Shown here in pieces: positions 1-9,761 of a DNA stretch of 64,000 bases. The notes beneath the pieces are model-generated. The model ran no database searches, was not told the origin of the DNA, and worked only from the letters and a program-made list of their open reading frames with translations. This DNA is from Roseibium hamelinense (GTDB lineage: Bacteria > Pseudomonadota > Alphaproteobacteria > Rhizobiales > Stappiaceae): the NCBI RefSeq assembly GCF_007830545.1, contig NZ_VLLF01000010.1:124001-188000 (forward strand). Direction: 5' to 3'. Each line of letters starts with the position of its first letter. Within the stretch, counting starts at the first letter, position 1. The translations under genes were made by a program, and so were the position numbers.

Positions 1-1542
1 AACCCGCGCGGACTCGATCGTGGCATTCAGAGCCAAGAGATTGGTTTGCGCGGCAATTTCGGAGATCATAGAGACCACTTCGCCAATCTTGTCGGCCATC
101 TTCGCCAAAGCATCCATTTGCGCCGCTGTCGTTTGAACATCAGAGGCCGCGACCTTAGAGGCTTCAGAAGCCCGGATCACTTGTTGATTTATCTCACTGA
201 TTGAAGCCGTCATCTCTTCCGCAGCAGAGGCAACCATCTGCACATTGTCCGTGGTGCTCTGCGAGGCGACAGATGCCTGCTCGGCGCGTGCGCTCGTGTT
301 TTCAGATACGTCCGACATCGAGCGTGCGGTATGGTCGAGTTCCTCTGCAGCCTTCGACACGCTTTCAACGATCGCACCGATGCTTTCGTCAAACTGGTTT
401 GCCAGCCGTTCCATCATTGCGCGTTTTTCTTGCGCAGCCTGTTCTTCACTCAGCCGCTGTTGGGCTTCCAGCTCGTGTGTCCGAACGGCATTTTGCTGGA
501 AGACCTCGACGGCGCGCGCCATATCGCCAACCTCACTCCCGGTCTCCGCATACGGCACCGTAACGTTCAGCTCGCCACCGGCGAGTGTTTTCATGACCCC
601 TGTTAGTCCCCGGACCGGACGGGTGATGCTGCGGCCAATCAGCCAGCCAAGTGCAATCACGACCAGAAGCGCAACACCCGCTGTTCCAAAGATGATTTTC
701 TGAGCAAGGCCTTGTGCGACCGCCAGGTTTTCCTGTGCCGCAACCTTGCCCTCATAGGCCGCTTCGGAGAGGGCTGCAAACTCAGCCTCCCGCTGCTCAA
801 AAATCGCCTCCAGCGCCTCGGTGCGCGAACCAATTTCCTGGGCCATTGCAGCAAAAGCCTTAAAGCCACTTTGATAGCTGTCCATCAGCCGGGCGATTTC
901 AGCCTTGTCTGCGTCGGAAAGTGAAGATGACGCCAGCAAGGGATCAAACTCCGATCTTCGTTCATCAACGCGGTCAATGTATTTCTGTCCGCCGCGCAAC
1001 ATGAAATCCTTCTCATGGCGCCGCATCATCAACATTTTTACGGTTAACGCGTCCAGACCAGCCGCATTCAGTTTTTCTTCCACTTCATGCACGACAGAGC
1101 GCAAAGCGCCACGCAGACCATCATTTTCGGTCAATCCCATTGTCGTGATATCTGCGCTAAGCTTGTCAAACTCAGCCTGGTGGCCGGCAAATGCGGCCCC
1201 TAAGCTGTCTAGCAAACCAGAAACTGATTCCGCATAGGCAGCATCCTTCATGACAGCGAACTGCTCGTCTGCCGCGGCAACTTGTGCAACGTAGGAGGCA
1301 AGAAGGTCTGGGTTGTTTGATAGCACGAACTCGTTGCTCAGCTGCCGCATTTGAAGAGCGTGCGCCTGAACCTGGGATTGACGCCAATCCATGTTCGAGT
1401 AGAGAGCAAGGTTCTCATTTTGCTGTTCGACGACTTCACCGGCGATATAGAAAGTCGCTGCTAGCACGGAGATCGCCAACACCGCGAGAACCGATAAAGC
1501 ACCGATACGCATAGCAATTGGGGTACCGTAAAGCGCTTTCAT
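1..1542 (-). CDS. Methyl-accepting chemotaxis protein, C-terminus cut by window edge
   Basis: Transmembrane chemoreceptor that would signal to the CheA kinase. The reading frame is open from the ATG at 1542 to the window edge (514 codons). It begins with one hydrophobic segment (about residues 10-30), followed by a long helical sensor region (about 30-260) and a second membrane segment rich in V, A, L and I. Next comes a HAMP linker (ITRPVRGLTGVM) and a long heptad-like signalling helix full of A, S, E and Q. The conserved hairpin-tip sequence (EIAAQTNLLALNATIESAR) lies right at base 1, so the C-terminal half of the hairpin is outside the window. The ligand is not evident. The family call is secure. 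Confidence 0.93.
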   Translation of the reverse strand, partial: MKALYGTPIAMRIGALSVLAVLAISVLAATFYIAGEVVEQQNENLALYSNMDWRQSQVQAHALQMRQLSNEFVLSNNPDLLASYVAQVAAADEQFAVMKDAAYAESVSGLLDSLGAAFAGHQAEFDKLSADITTMGLTENDGLRGALRSVVHEVEEKLNAAGLDALTVKMLMMRRHEKDFMLRGGQKYIDRVDERRSEFDPLLASSSLSDADKAEIARLMDSYQSGFKAFAAMAQEIGSRTEALEAIFEQREAEFAALSEAAYEGKVAAQENLAVAQGLAQKIIFGTAGVALLVVIALGWLIGRSITRPVRGLTGVMKTLAGGELNVTVPYAETGSEVGDMARAVEVFQQNAVRTHELEAQQRLSEEQAAQEKRAMMERLANQFDESIGAIVESVSKAAEELDHTARSMSDVSENTSARAEQASVASQSTTDNVQMVASAAEEMTASISEINQQVIRASEASKVAASDVQTTAAQMDALAKMADKIGEVVSMISEIAAQTNLLALNATIESARV

Positions 1543-1828
1543 TCTGCAAATCCAACTTTCAAAGTGTTGCGGAGAACCTTAAAGGTTCGAGTTTGCAGAA
1601 AATTTAAACAAATCTTGCTTCCAAAACGTTTACGCATCCAAAAGTTCAAGACTTTTTGGGTAGAAGGCAAACAGAATTTTACAAACTATTTAACGAGCAA
1701 ACCTTTTTATTGCAATTTTTGGTTGGTTTCGAGGCGCTCTGCAGCCAAATGCTGCGCCATTAAAGAATTATCCAATACTAGTAAATGGTTAGTGATCATC
1801 ACAGATCAGTGTCAGGTGCTGATGTTTG

Positions 1829-2368
1829 CTAGGCTGCAAGAGGATAAGCTTCTTCAACCAAATATGGCCCGCCACCAACGCTTGCTTTCGCAGAGAACAA
1901 AACAAACCTGCCAGCCACAAAGGGTGGGGCCTGAAAATTGCCCCGTTCTGCAAGCCATTTGGCAACCTCAGCATTGGTCGATGTGCGGCACCGGGCAATC
2001 GTAACATGCGGTGTGTATTTTCTGCGTTCAGCGGGCAAATTGAGACGTTGGATAATCCGCTCCTGCTCCGCTTGCAATTCTGCAAGTTCTGGAGTGGGCT
2101 CGACCCTGGCCCACACGGCGTGCGGCTGTTTTCCGTTTCCAAAGGACCCAAGACCGTTAATGCGGATCGGAACGGGCTTGCGGCGAACCCGGTCAAGGGC
2201 ATCTGCAATCTCGTCGGCCGTCCGGTCGTCGATATCGCCAATGAAGCGTAAAGTGAGATGATAGTTTTCTGGATCTATCCAGCGCGCGCCTTTAAGGCCA
2301 CCCCGGAGCATAGATAGCATCAGACCCGTTTGGGACGGAATCTCGAGACCAGTGAACAAACGCGGCAT
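1829..2368 (-). CDS. thpR: RNA 2',3'-cyclic phosphodiesterase (ThpR/LigT, 2H family)
   Basis: A 179-residue 2H phosphoesterase. Family members hydrolyse RNA 2',3'-cyclic phosphate ends and can show 2'-5' ligase activity in vitro. Both catalytic HxTx motifs are present: HLTL near residue 36 and HVTI near residue 121. The N-terminus MPRLFTGLEIP is typical of the family. The frame is open upstream to 2401, but the ATG at 2368 is preferred because GGAGG lies about 9 nt upstream. The gene is monocistronic, with AT-rich spacers on both sides. Length is normal for the family. Confidence 0.9.
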   Translation of the reverse strand: MPRLFTGLEIPSQTGLMLSMLRGGLKGARWIDPENYHLTLRFIGDIDDRTADEIADALDRVRRKPVPIRINGLGSFGNGKQPHAVWARVEPTPELAELQAEQERIIQRLNLPAERRKYTPHVTIARCRTSTNAEVAKWLAERGNFQAPPFVAGRFVLFSAKASVGGGPYLVEEAYPLAA

Positions 2369-2706
2369 GAGGGAGCCCTCCGCTGTCGCTAACAGCACCA
2401 TCAGGAATCAACTCAAAAAAAAGCGCAAGCAAAAAACATAATGCTTTGAAAGGCATACTTTTTTTGCCGAATTTGGTTGTCGAGCAACGTTCAGAATTAG
2501 ACAGCCATGTACGTTACCTGCACAGATTGATTCTGTACCGGCATATTGAAAAAAGCGCCTTACTGGGCGTGCCTTCGCGTGGATTAATGATGTCCATGCG
2601 AGGATTCTCGATCGCCCTTCAACTGCGTCTAGTTGGCAAGCTATCTCAGCGAATAACCAAGGCGAGTCAAAATCTGTCGTCCGCGCAATTCAGTATGATC
2701 AATCGA
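2369..2706. other. Intergenic region without a supported gene
   Basis: This 338-base stretch lies between thpR and the aldo/keto reductase gene, both on the minus strand. It should hold the promoter of thpR. I saw no tRNA, hairpin terminator or convincing reading frame. The one long plus-strand frame here runs into the aldo/keto reductase gene and has no family resemblance. Confidence 0.5.
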
Positions 2707-3759
2707 TCAAGGACATGGGTTGCCAGTCAACTGGTGAATGGCATCGATCCGCTCCTGGAGCTCGGGAGTGATGTCCACATTGACGGCTTGTAAATTCAAT
2801 TCAAGTTGTTCCATGCTCGTCGCGCCGATAATCACCGACGTCATGAAGCTCCGGTTTAGCGCAAATGCCAACGCCATTTGAGACGGGTCCAGGCCAAATT
2901 CATCAGCCAAATCGAGATATGCATTTATTGCGGCTTCGGCTCCTGGTTTTTCATAGCGCTGCAGCCGGTTGAACAGGGTTTTCCGGGCTCCCTTGGGCAA
3001 CATTCCATTGCGGTATTTTCCCGACAAATAGCCTTGACCAAGCGCAGAATAAGCCAACAATCCGACGTTTTCGCGCAGCGCAACTTCAGCGAGGTTGGTC
3101 TCGAATGTGCGATTGACCAGCGAATACCCGTTTTGGATGGAAACGACCCGAGCTGCGTTTCGTTTTTCAGCCTCGTGCAAATAGGTCATCGTCCCCCAGC
3201 TGCTTTCATTGGAAAGACCGATTTCACGGATCTTTCCAGCTTTCACCAGGTCAGTGAGCACCTTCAGAGTTTCACCAATTGGAGTTTCGTCTGTTGCCGG
3301 TTCAACATCCTGCCACCGTGCTGGATTGGCCCCGAACGCAGAGACGTGGCGATCCGGCCAATGGATCTGATACAAATCGATATAGTCCGTCTGCAAGTTC
3401 CGCAGGCTGCGGTCGACGGCCTGCTCAATCTGCCACCGTACAAGTTTGCCGGTAGAGCCGTCATGGCGAAACCAGTTCATGTCCGTGCGTCCGACGACCT
3501 TGGTCGCCATGATAATCTTGTCGCGGTTTCCACGCGCCTTGAACCAGGTTCCGATAATCCGTTCGGTACGCCCCTGCGTTTGTCGGCTCGGCGGGATCGG
3601 ATAAAGCTCAGCTGCATCGAAAAAATTGACGCCCCTTTCGACCGCACGGTCCATTTGGGCGTGCCCCTCCGCCTCTGTATTCTGTTCGCCAAAGGTCATT
3701 GTCCCCAAGCATATGGAGCTGACCATTATGTCGGTGCGGCCAAGGCGGCGCTGTTCCAT
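2707..3759 (-). CDS. Aldo/keto reductase, Tas-like
   Basis: NAD(P)H-dependent oxidoreductase of the aldo/keto reductase superfamily, 350 residues. The catalytic tetrad can be placed: Asp48 and Tyr53 in FFDAAELYP, Lys87 in MATKV, and His133 in YQIHWPD. The N-terminus (MEQRRLGRTD), the length and the segment MEQLELNLQAVNV near the C-terminus resemble E. coli Tas. The ATG at 3759 is preceded by AAAGGA. Substrate is unknown. The neighbours do not form an obvious pathway with it. Confidence 0.9.
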   Translation of the reverse strand: MEQRRLGRTDIMVSSICLGTMTFGEQNTEAEGHAQMDRAVERGVNFFDAAELYPIPPSRQTQGRTERIIGTWFKARGNRDKIIMATKVVGRTDMNWFRHDGSTGKLVRWQIEQAVDRSLRNLQTDYIDLYQIHWPDRHVSAFGANPARWQDVEPATDETPIGETLKVLTDLVKAGKIREIGLSNESSWGTMTYLHEAEKRNAARVVSIQNGYSLVNRTFETNLAEVALRENVGLLAYSALGQGYLSGKYRNGMLPKGARKTLFNRLQRYEKPGAEAAINAYLDLADEFGLDPSQMALAFALNRSFMTSVIIGATSMEQLELNLQAVNVDITPELQERIDAIHQLTGNPCP

Positions 3760-3811
3760 CGGATATTCCTTTGAAATACGAAGTCTCTAGGTAGTCAGTG
3801 TGTTGACCCGC

Positions 3812-4456
3812 TCAGGAGGATTGGGCGCGGGCAATAAGCTCTTCGACGTCGGGTAGCACATTCTCGACAATGACCGAAACACCCTCGCCGGTTGGGTGTA
3901 TGCCGTCTGCAAGATTAAGCTCTGGCACCATGGCAACCCCTTCCAGAAAGAATGGATACAGGAGCGCACCGTGAGCCTCGGCGACCTCTTTGAAGATCGG
4001 ATCAAATTCTGCAGCATAGTCATCGCCGAGATTTCTAGGAGCGAGCATCCCAGCGACGAGAACTTCAACCCCACGCTCCGACAACCGGCGAACCATTTCG
4101 TCAACGTTTTCACGTGTTTTGACCGGTGAAATGCCTCTGAGTGCGTCATTCGCTCCGAGCTCAAGAATGACAGCATCGACGTCAGGGCCAACAGACCAGT
4201 CAAGGCGCGATAGGCCGCCAGAAGTTGTATCCCCGGACACACCCGCGTTTACAACCTCAACGTTGTAGCCGTTGTCGTCCAGAGCCTTTTGCAGCTGGAC
4301 CGGAAAGGCCTGATCGGGGGGCAGTTGATAGCCGGCGGACAGGCTGTCGCCCAGCACCACGATCTTCAGTCTATCGTCCTGTGCAATCGACAATCCGCTA
4401 AAACCAAGCAAAACCGCCAGAATAATGGCAGCTTGATACATTTTTCCGAAAGTCAT
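3812..4456 (-). CDS. tesA: Arylesterase / lysophospholipase TesA-like (SGNH hydrolase)
   Basis: Periplasmic GDSL/SGNH esterase of about 214 residues. Block I is GDSLSAGY with nucleophile Ser38. Block III is GANDALRG and block V is DGIHPTGEG, supplying the Asp and His of the triad. A signal peptide (AAIILAVLLGFSGLSIAQ) follows the chosen start. The frame extends upstream to 4570, but that extension would run into the divergent ABC gene. ATG 4456 or ATG 4441 is therefore the likely start; neither has a strong ribosome site. The divergent pairing with a YbbA/YbbP-type exporter is the same as the E. coli tesA-ybbAP arrangement, which supports the call. Confidence 0.9.
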   Translation of the reverse strand: MTFGKMYQAAIILAVLLGFSGLSIAQDDRLKIVVLGDSLSAGYQLPPDQAFPVQLQKALDDNGYNVEVVNAGVSGDTTSGGLSRLDWSVGPDVDAVILELGANDALRGISPVKTRENVDEMVRRLSERGVEVLVAGMLAPRNLGDDYAAEFDPIFKEVAEAHGALLYPFFLEGVAMVPELNLADGIHPTGEGVSVIVENVLPDVEELIARAQSS

Positions 4457-4595
4457 TGGGGTGGAAGGCCTTCTCGCTGTGTCCCATATGGGCTCGGTGT
4501 AGGAACACGAAATTATAGCAAAATGGTCATGCGACAATCTTATGCAACGCCTGACGCGTATGATCGCCACTTTCCCAATTTACGCGGACCAAAAG

Positions 4596-5309
4596 ATGAC
4601 GACCGAACCTGCCATTGATTTAAAGAACGTTCACTTGACCTTGGGCGACGGCGCAGGACGGGTGCACATCCTCAAAGGTGTCGATCTTCAGATCGACAAA
4701 GGAACTTCTGTTGGTCTTGTCGGGCCATCAGGTTCTGGAAAGTCTACGCTGCTGATGGTCATGGCGGGTCTCGAACGTGCAGATACCGGCGATGTCCTGG
4801 TTGCCGGATCTTTATTGGGCCCACTTTCGGAGGACGAACTAGCCCAGTTCCGGGGGCAAAACATCGGTATCATATTCCAGTCCTTTCATCTCGTTCCAAA
4901 TATGACAGCTCTTGAGAATGTCGCCGTTCCACTCGAACTGGCGGGCAACAAGGACGCCTTTTCGAAGGCTAGGGCGGAGCTGGAAGCCGTGGGTCTCGGG
5001 CACCGCCTGGCACACTACCCGGCGCAAATGTCCGGCGGCGAACAACAGCGCGTTGCAGTTGCCCGCGCCTTGGTAGTTGAGCCGGAAATCCTGATCGCCG
5101 ACGAACCGACCGGCAATCTTGATGAGGCCACCGGCAATCAAATTATCGAATTGATGTTCAGCGCCCAAAAAGCACGCGGAACAACTCTGGTCTTGGTGAC
5201 ACATGATCCGGGGCTTGCCGCGCGATGCGACAGGACCGTACACGTGCGTTCTGGTGAGATTGACGAACTGCGAGCAGCGCCTCAGATGGCCGCAGGCTCG
5301 GCCCCATGA
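4596..5309 (+). CDS. ybbA: ABC transporter ATP-binding protein, YbbA-like
   Basis: ATPase subunit of a MacB/LolD-type ABC system, about 237 residues. It shows Walker [10 protein letters not shown], the signature [15 protein letters not shown], Walker [13 protein letters not shown] and the switch His in VTHD. Its stop codon overlaps the start of the permease gene (ATGA), so the two are translationally coupled. The frame is open to 4542; ATG 4596 is chosen because homologues begin just before the ENxIxL-like strand, but this is not certain. The likely role is export or extraction of a membrane-associated substrate together with the downstream permease. Confidence 0.9.
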   Translation: MTTEPAIDLKNVHLTLGDGAGRVHILKGVDLQIDKGTSVGLVGPSGSGKSTLLMVMAGLERADTGDVLVAGSLLGPLSEDELAQFRGQNIGIIFQSFHLVPNMTALENVAVPLELAGNKDAFSKARAELEAVGLGHRLAHYPAQMSGGEQQRVAVARALVVEPEILIADEPTGNLDEATGNQIIELMFSAQKARGTTLVLVTHDPGLAARCDRTVHVRSGEIDELRAAPQMAAGSAP

Positions 5310-7873
5310 GCGGCTTCGTCGCACCACCCTCCCGGCCCGGGCTGATGCTGGCCGCCAAATTCGCCTATCGCGAGCTTCGTGGCGGATTAAAAGGCTTTTA
5401 TATCTTTATTGCCTGTATTTCGCTTGGCGTTGCCGCTATTTCCGGTGTCAACTCACTGTCGCGTGCACTGACCGAAGGAATCTCGGAGGAAGGTCAGGCC
5501 ATTCTCGGCGGTGATGTTGCTTTTTCGCTGATCCACCGCGAAGCAACGCCGGACGAGAACGCGTATCTTCAGACACTCGGAACCGTGTCACAGGTAGCCA
5601 CTTTGCGCGCGATGGCTCGCCCCCAAGCTACCGAAGAACAAGCACTGGTCGAACTGAAAGCCGTTGATGGGGCGTATCCGCTTTATGGCGAAGTCACAAC
5701 AGAAAGCGGTCAACCGCTCCAGAACGCGCTGGCAGAGCACGATGGCATCTGGGGGGCAGCAGCGGATTTGTCACTTCTCGCCCGCCTTGGGCTGGACGTC
5801 GGTGACAGCGTAGACATCGGCAATTCGACGGTCCGGATCACTGATATCCTCACAAAGGAACCAGACAAACTTGCAGGTGGCGTGGAGTTTGGTCCAAGGC
5901 TAATGATCTCCGATCAAGCAATCCCGGAAACCGGCCTTGTCCAGCCGGGCAGTCTTGTTCGCTGGCACTATCGCATACGTCTCGACAATCCGACCGACGC
6001 ACAACTCAATGCGGCCATCGAAGATTCGAAAAATGCACAGCCCAGCGCAGGATGGCGCATCCAGTCGCGCGCAAACGCGGCGCCTGGTCTTCAACGCAGC
6101 ATCAATCGGTTTGCCCAATTCTTGACACTTGTCGGGTTGACGGCGCTGGTCGTTGGAGGCGTCGGAGTCGCTAACGCTATTCGCGCTTTTCTAGAGACCA
6201 AAAGAGAAGTCATCGCAAGTTTCAAATGCCTTGGCGCCACCGGTGGGTTTGTGTTCCAGATCTACCTGCTGCAGATGCTTGCTTTGGCAGGGATAGGAAT
6301 CGGAATTGGTCTTGTTTTGGGTGCACTGGTTCCGTTTGCAGCAGGAGCAGCACTCTCCACCGTACTGCCGGTCAAGCTTGTCACGTCCATTTATCCGACC
6401 GAGCTTGGTCTTGGGCTGATTTATGGCGTATTGACCGCCCTTGCTTTCGCCTTGTGGCCACTTGGTCGGGCCCATGACGTTCCACCAACCGCCTTGTTTC
6501 GGGATTTGGTCGCAGCGGGAACGAAACTGCCGCGCAGGCGCTATATTTCAGCAACGGTTCTTACGGTCATTTTGCTGGGCGGCATTGCCATTTTCATGGC
6601 TGCCGACAAGAGCCTCGCCACGGTCTATATCAGCGCGTCAGCCGCAGCCTTTCTGCTTTTGGGCTTTGTTGCGCGTGGCATCATGGGTGCTGCTCGACGC
6701 ATGCCACAGGTCAAATCAACCGAACTGAGGCTCGCGATCGCCAATATTCACCGTCCGGGCGCCCTGACGCCCTCGGTCGTTCTTTCTTTGGGTCTCGGGT
6801 TGTCTCTTCTGGTGGCATTGGCGTTGATCGATGGCAACCTGCGCCGTGAATTGACAACCACAATGGCAGATGACGCTCCGAGCTTTTTCTTTGTCGACAT
6901 CCAAAGCCACGAACGGGATGCATTCCGATCGCTTCTGGACGAAGAAACAACAAACGCTCAAATCAGAAGCGTACCGATGCTGCGGGGCCGGATCACCAGC
7001 CTAAGAGGCATTCCCGCCGACGAATACGATACCTCACGCGGGTCCGGCTGGATCTTGCGCGGAGACCGCGGAATTACCTACGAAGCCACCATTCCAGACA
7101 ACGCAAGTCTAGTTCAAGGCGAATGGTGGCCTGAAGACTACACCGGAAAGCCACTCGTGTCGTTCGAAGAAGAGGCTGTCCGGGAACTCGGACTGTCGAT
7201 CGGTGACGAACTCACAATAAATGTTCTGGGCCGTGAGTTGACCGCAGAAATCGCCAACACTCGAAACATCGAGTGGGAGTCGCTTGGCATCAACTTCGTC
7301 ATGATCTTTTCGCCGAACACCTTCACCGGGGCGCCACACGCCCATCTTATGACCTTGGGCTGGGAGAACGAGGTGCCGGTTAGTGAAGAACTCGGCTTGC
7401 TGCGCACGGTATCCAATGCCTTCCCGACAGTCACGACTGTTCGCGTCAAAGATGCCATTTCGCAAGTCAATGAACTTGTTGCCCAACTCGCATGGGCCAT
7501 CAGAGGGGCGTCTTCGGTAACGCTTATTGCAAGCGTTCTTGTCCTGGCTGGTGCCCTAGCTGCCGGCCATCGCAGCCGTATCTACGATGCGGTAATTTTG
7601 AAAACACTTGGAGCGACCCGTGGCCGGCTAATCGCGGCCTATGCGCTCGAATACGCGATCCTTGGGCTCGCTACCGCAGTCTTTGCGCTGTTTGCCGGTG
7701 GCTTGGCTGCCTGGTATGTCAGCACGCAGATCATGGGGGGCGATTTTGTATTCATGCCAGCAACCGCGCTGTCGGCTGCACTGATAGCCCTCTTACTAAC
7801 GGTCGGCTTTGGTCTTTTCGGGACGTGGAAAGTATTGGGAGAAAAACCAGCCCCGGTACTCAGGAACCTTTGA
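5306..7873 (+). CDS. ABC transporter permease, YbbP/FtsX family
   Basis: Large inner-membrane permease of 855 residues with two FtsX-type membrane blocks separated by a big periplasmic part. Hydrophobic segments are visible near residues 25-45, 260-420 and 480-500, and again at 730-850 near the C-terminus. This is the arrangement seen in E. coli YbbP. It overlaps the ATPase gene by 4 bases. The tesA-ybbA-ybbP neighbourhood suggests a link to envelope lipid or hydrophobic substrate handling, but the substrate is not known. No frameshift or truncation is visible. Confidence 0.9.
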   Translation: MSGFVAPPSRPGLMLAAKFAYRELRGGLKGFYIFIACISLGVAAISGVNSLSRALTEGISEEGQAILGGDVAFSLIHREATPDENAYLQTLGTVSQVATLRAMARPQATEEQALVELKAVDGAYPLYGEVTTESGQPLQNALAEHDGIWGAAADLSLLARLGLDVGDSVDIGNSTVRITDILTKEPDKLAGGVEFGPRLMISDQAIPETGLVQPGSLVRWHYRIRLDNPTDAQLNAAIEDSKNAQPSAGWRIQSRANAAPGLQRSINRFAQFLTLVGLTALVVGGVGVANAIRAFLETKREVIASFKCLGATGGFVFQIYLLQMLALAGIGIGIGLVLGALVPFAAGAALSTVLPVKLVTSIYPTELGLGLIYGVLTALAFALWPLGRAHDVPPTALFRDLVAAGTKLPRRRYISATVLTVILLGGIAIFMAADKSLATVYISASAAAFLLLGFVARGIMGAARRMPQVKSTELRLAIANIHRPGALTPSVVLSLGLGLSLLVALALIDGNLRRELTTTMADDAPSFFFVDIQSHERDAFRSLLDEETTNAQIRSVPMLRGRITSLRGIPADEYDTSRGSGWILRGDRGITYEATIPDNASLVQGEWWPEDYTGKPLVSFEEEAVRELGLSIGDELTINVLGRELTAEIANTRNIEWESLGINFVMIFSPNTFTGAPHAHLMTLGWENEVPVSEELGLLRTVSNAFPTVTTVRVKDAISQVNELVAQLAWAIRGASSVTLIASVLVLAGALAAGHRSRIYDAVILKTLGATRGRLIAAYALEYAILGLATAVFALFAGGLAAWYVSTQIMGGDFVFMPATALSAALIALLLTVGFGLFGTWKVLGEKPAPVLRNL

Positions 7874-7964
7874 AGCAGACCGTTCTCAAGCCCGGCGCAA
7901 CTTGCGTGACATAGCCAAGTTGGTTATCGAAAGCGGATCTGGGTACGGGAAAAGGGCTTACCTC

Positions 7965-8738
7965 ATGTTGAAAAGAAGAAACGCGTTTGCTTTCAAAAGG
8001 TTTTTGGCAGGCGCAGTGATGGCAACCTTTGCGGCAACCGGTTTTTCAGTCACTGCGTTGGCCGAAAGCCCGTTTCACACTGGTGTGTGGCAGCTGAACA
8101 CGCCAGAAGGCCCACGTGGGTTAGTGGTAAGCGATTGGCTCGTGTTTGAAGATGGCCTGCCAAAACGTTGGCTCTATCGCCGGGCCGGCACCAATGACGC
8201 CAATCAGTTCGACTTTTTCACCCGTACAATCGGAGATCCTGACTACACACCGGTTGGGATTCGTGTGTACCGCACCGGCGAGCATGAAATGAAGTACACA
8301 ATTGCCGAAAAAGGCAAGGATCCAATTGAAGTTTCAGCTGTACGCCTTTCGATCCCGAACTACAAGAATTCCTGCTTGTCGGTCGAGAACAAGGGAGAGC
8401 GTCTGTTTGGAACCTGGGCAGGCACGACCGCTTCCACGGTCAAAAAGCTCAACGTCAATAAGACTTCCATGACAATTGACGGCGAAACCACCAAGGTGTC
8501 AGTCGAACCGGTCCGCGTTGGACGCCTTGGAATTTCGAAAGATGGTAAACCGATCGCTTTTTTGACAGACGCAGGCGGTGATTATGCCGTGCTGCAATGG
8601 TTCAAGGACGGCGTAACCCCGGAATTGATGCGCGATCCTAAACGCGAAGTGCTGGATTTTAAGGCTGAAGAGATCCTCCGCATGCCGTCTGGCACCTGCG
8701 ACAGACAGATTGCTTCACGTCTTAAAGCTATGAAATAG
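7965..8738 (+). CDS. Conserved exported protein of unknown function
   Basis: A 257-residue protein with a clear N-terminal signal peptide: a basic start MLKRRNAFAFKRF, then AGAVMATFAATGF, and a likely cleavage after ALA. The mature part is rich in Trp, Tyr and charged residues and contains two Cys, suggesting a disulfide-bonded periplasmic protein. No family was recognised. The frame is open back to 7809 inside the permease gene; ATG 7965 is chosen because it is directly followed by the signal peptide. It lies 91 bases after the permease gene and may be cotranscribed. Confidence 0.7.
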   Translation: MLKRRNAFAFKRFLAGAVMATFAATGFSVTALAESPFHTGVWQLNTPEGPRGLVVSDWLVFEDGLPKRWLYRRAGTNDANQFDFFTRTIGDPDYTPVGIRVYRTGEHEMKYTIAEKGKDPIEVSAVRLSIPNYKNSCLSVENKGERLFGTWAGTTASTVKKLNVNKTSMTIDGETTKVSVEPVRVGRLGISKDGKPIAFLTDAGGDYAVLQWFKDGVTPELMRDPKREVLDFKAEEILRMPSGTCDRQIASRLKAMK

Positions 8739-8899
8739 GACGCTCTCCATTTCGAATTTGGACCCTCGGACATAATCCGTTCGAATTTTTCGGCCAATAT
8801 ACCTTGTGTGCGGGTTAGGGTTTTCCCATATTCTGTGGGAGTATTGTTGCGAGACCTGCAACCCGCAACTTTTATAAGTGAGAGGGACTAACGGAAAAC

Positions 8900-9682
8900 A
8901 TGTCGACCTTTGATCGGAACACACAGGCACCCTATTCGGTCGCCGGCACACGTGCCGAGGCCGGCATTGATGAGGGCCTACGCGCCTACATGCTGGGCGT
9001 TTACAACTACATGACCTTCGGCCTGGCGCTGACAGGTTTGTTCGCGCTCGGCACCTTCATGCTTGCGACAACACAAGACCCATCCGCCGCCGCCGCACAG
9101 TTCGGCAACGGAATGATGCTCACAAGCCTTGGCGCAGCGCTATACGGCAGCCCATTGAAGTGGGTCGTCATGCTGGCGCCGCTTGGTATGGTGATGTGGC
9201 TCTCCTTCCGGATTCAGTCCATGAGCGCGTCTACCGCTCGCACGATGTTCCTCATCTACGCCGCAGTGATGGGTGTTTCGCTGTCTTCGATCTTTTTGGT
9301 GTACACAGGCGGATCGATCGCGCGGGTGTTCTTCATAACCGCAGCTGCATTCGGCGCGCTTAGCCTGTTTGGTTACACAACCAAAAAAGACCTCTCCGGA
9401 TGGGGCTCGTTCCTGTTCATGGGTCTTATCGGCATCGTGCTTGCGTCGATCGTAAATATTTTCCTTGGCTCGTCCGCCCTGCAGTTTGCCATCTCTGTAA
9501 TTGGTGTACTCGTGTTCGCCGGCTTGACCGCCTACGACACGCAGCAGATCAAGGAAATGTATTACGAAGGCGACGGTCATGAAATCGCGACCAAAAAATC
9601 TGTAATGGGTGCCCTGCGCCTATACCTTGACTTCATCAACATGTTCTTGATGCTTCTGCAACTGTTCGGCAATCGCGAATAA
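8900..9682 (+). CDS. Bax inhibitor-1 / YccA-family membrane protein
   Basis: Integral inner-membrane protein of 260 residues in the BI-1 (TMBIM) family, which includes E. coli YbhL and YccA. After a soluble N-terminus it has about seven hydrophobic segments. The family C-terminal signature is present: GLTAYDTQQIKEMY, followed by ALRLYLDFINMFLMLLQL. YccA modulates the FtsH protease, but the role of this paralogue is not known. GAGAGGG precedes the ATG by about 17 bases. A strong hairpin terminator follows the gene. Confidence 0.93.
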   Translation: MSTFDRNTQAPYSVAGTRAEAGIDEGLRAYMLGVYNYMTFGLALTGLFALGTFMLATTQDPSAAAAQFGNGMMLTSLGAALYGSPLKWVVMLAPLGMVMWLSFRIQSMSASTARTMFLIYAAVMGVSLSSIFLVYTGGSIARVFFITAAAFGALSLFGYTTKKDLSGWGSFLFMGLIGIVLASIVNIFLGSSALQFAISVIGVLVFAGLTAYDTQQIKEMYYEGDGHEIATKKSVMGALRLYLDFINMFLMLLQLFGNRE

Positions 9683-9710
9683 TCAGCATCACGCATGACA
9701 CAAGAAAAAG

Positions 9711-9745
9711 AGAAGCCCGGCAATTAGCCGGGCTTCTTTCGTTTT
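9711..9745 (+). terminator. Rho-independent terminator after the BI-1 gene
   Basis: A perfect 10-bp stem (GAAGCCCGGC at 9712-9721, its complement at 9727-9736) with loop AATTA is followed by TTCGTTTT. It lies 29 bases after the stop codon. The convergent DUF2794 gene ends shortly beyond. Confidence 0.9.
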
Positions 9746-9761
9746 GTGGCAAAAGCGACCA

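Noticed and set aside
245..703. Plus-strand frames across the chemoreceptor
   Set aside because: They are antisense shadows of the chemoreceptor; composition is Ser/Arg-rich as expected for a wrong frame.
1564..2004. 146-codon frame upstream of the chemoreceptor
   Set aside because: It lies partly over thpR in antisense and has no protein-like character.
2446..2793. 115-codon plus-strand frame before the aldo/keto reductase end
   Set aside because: It overlaps the well-supported aldo/keto reductase gene and shows no family resemblance.
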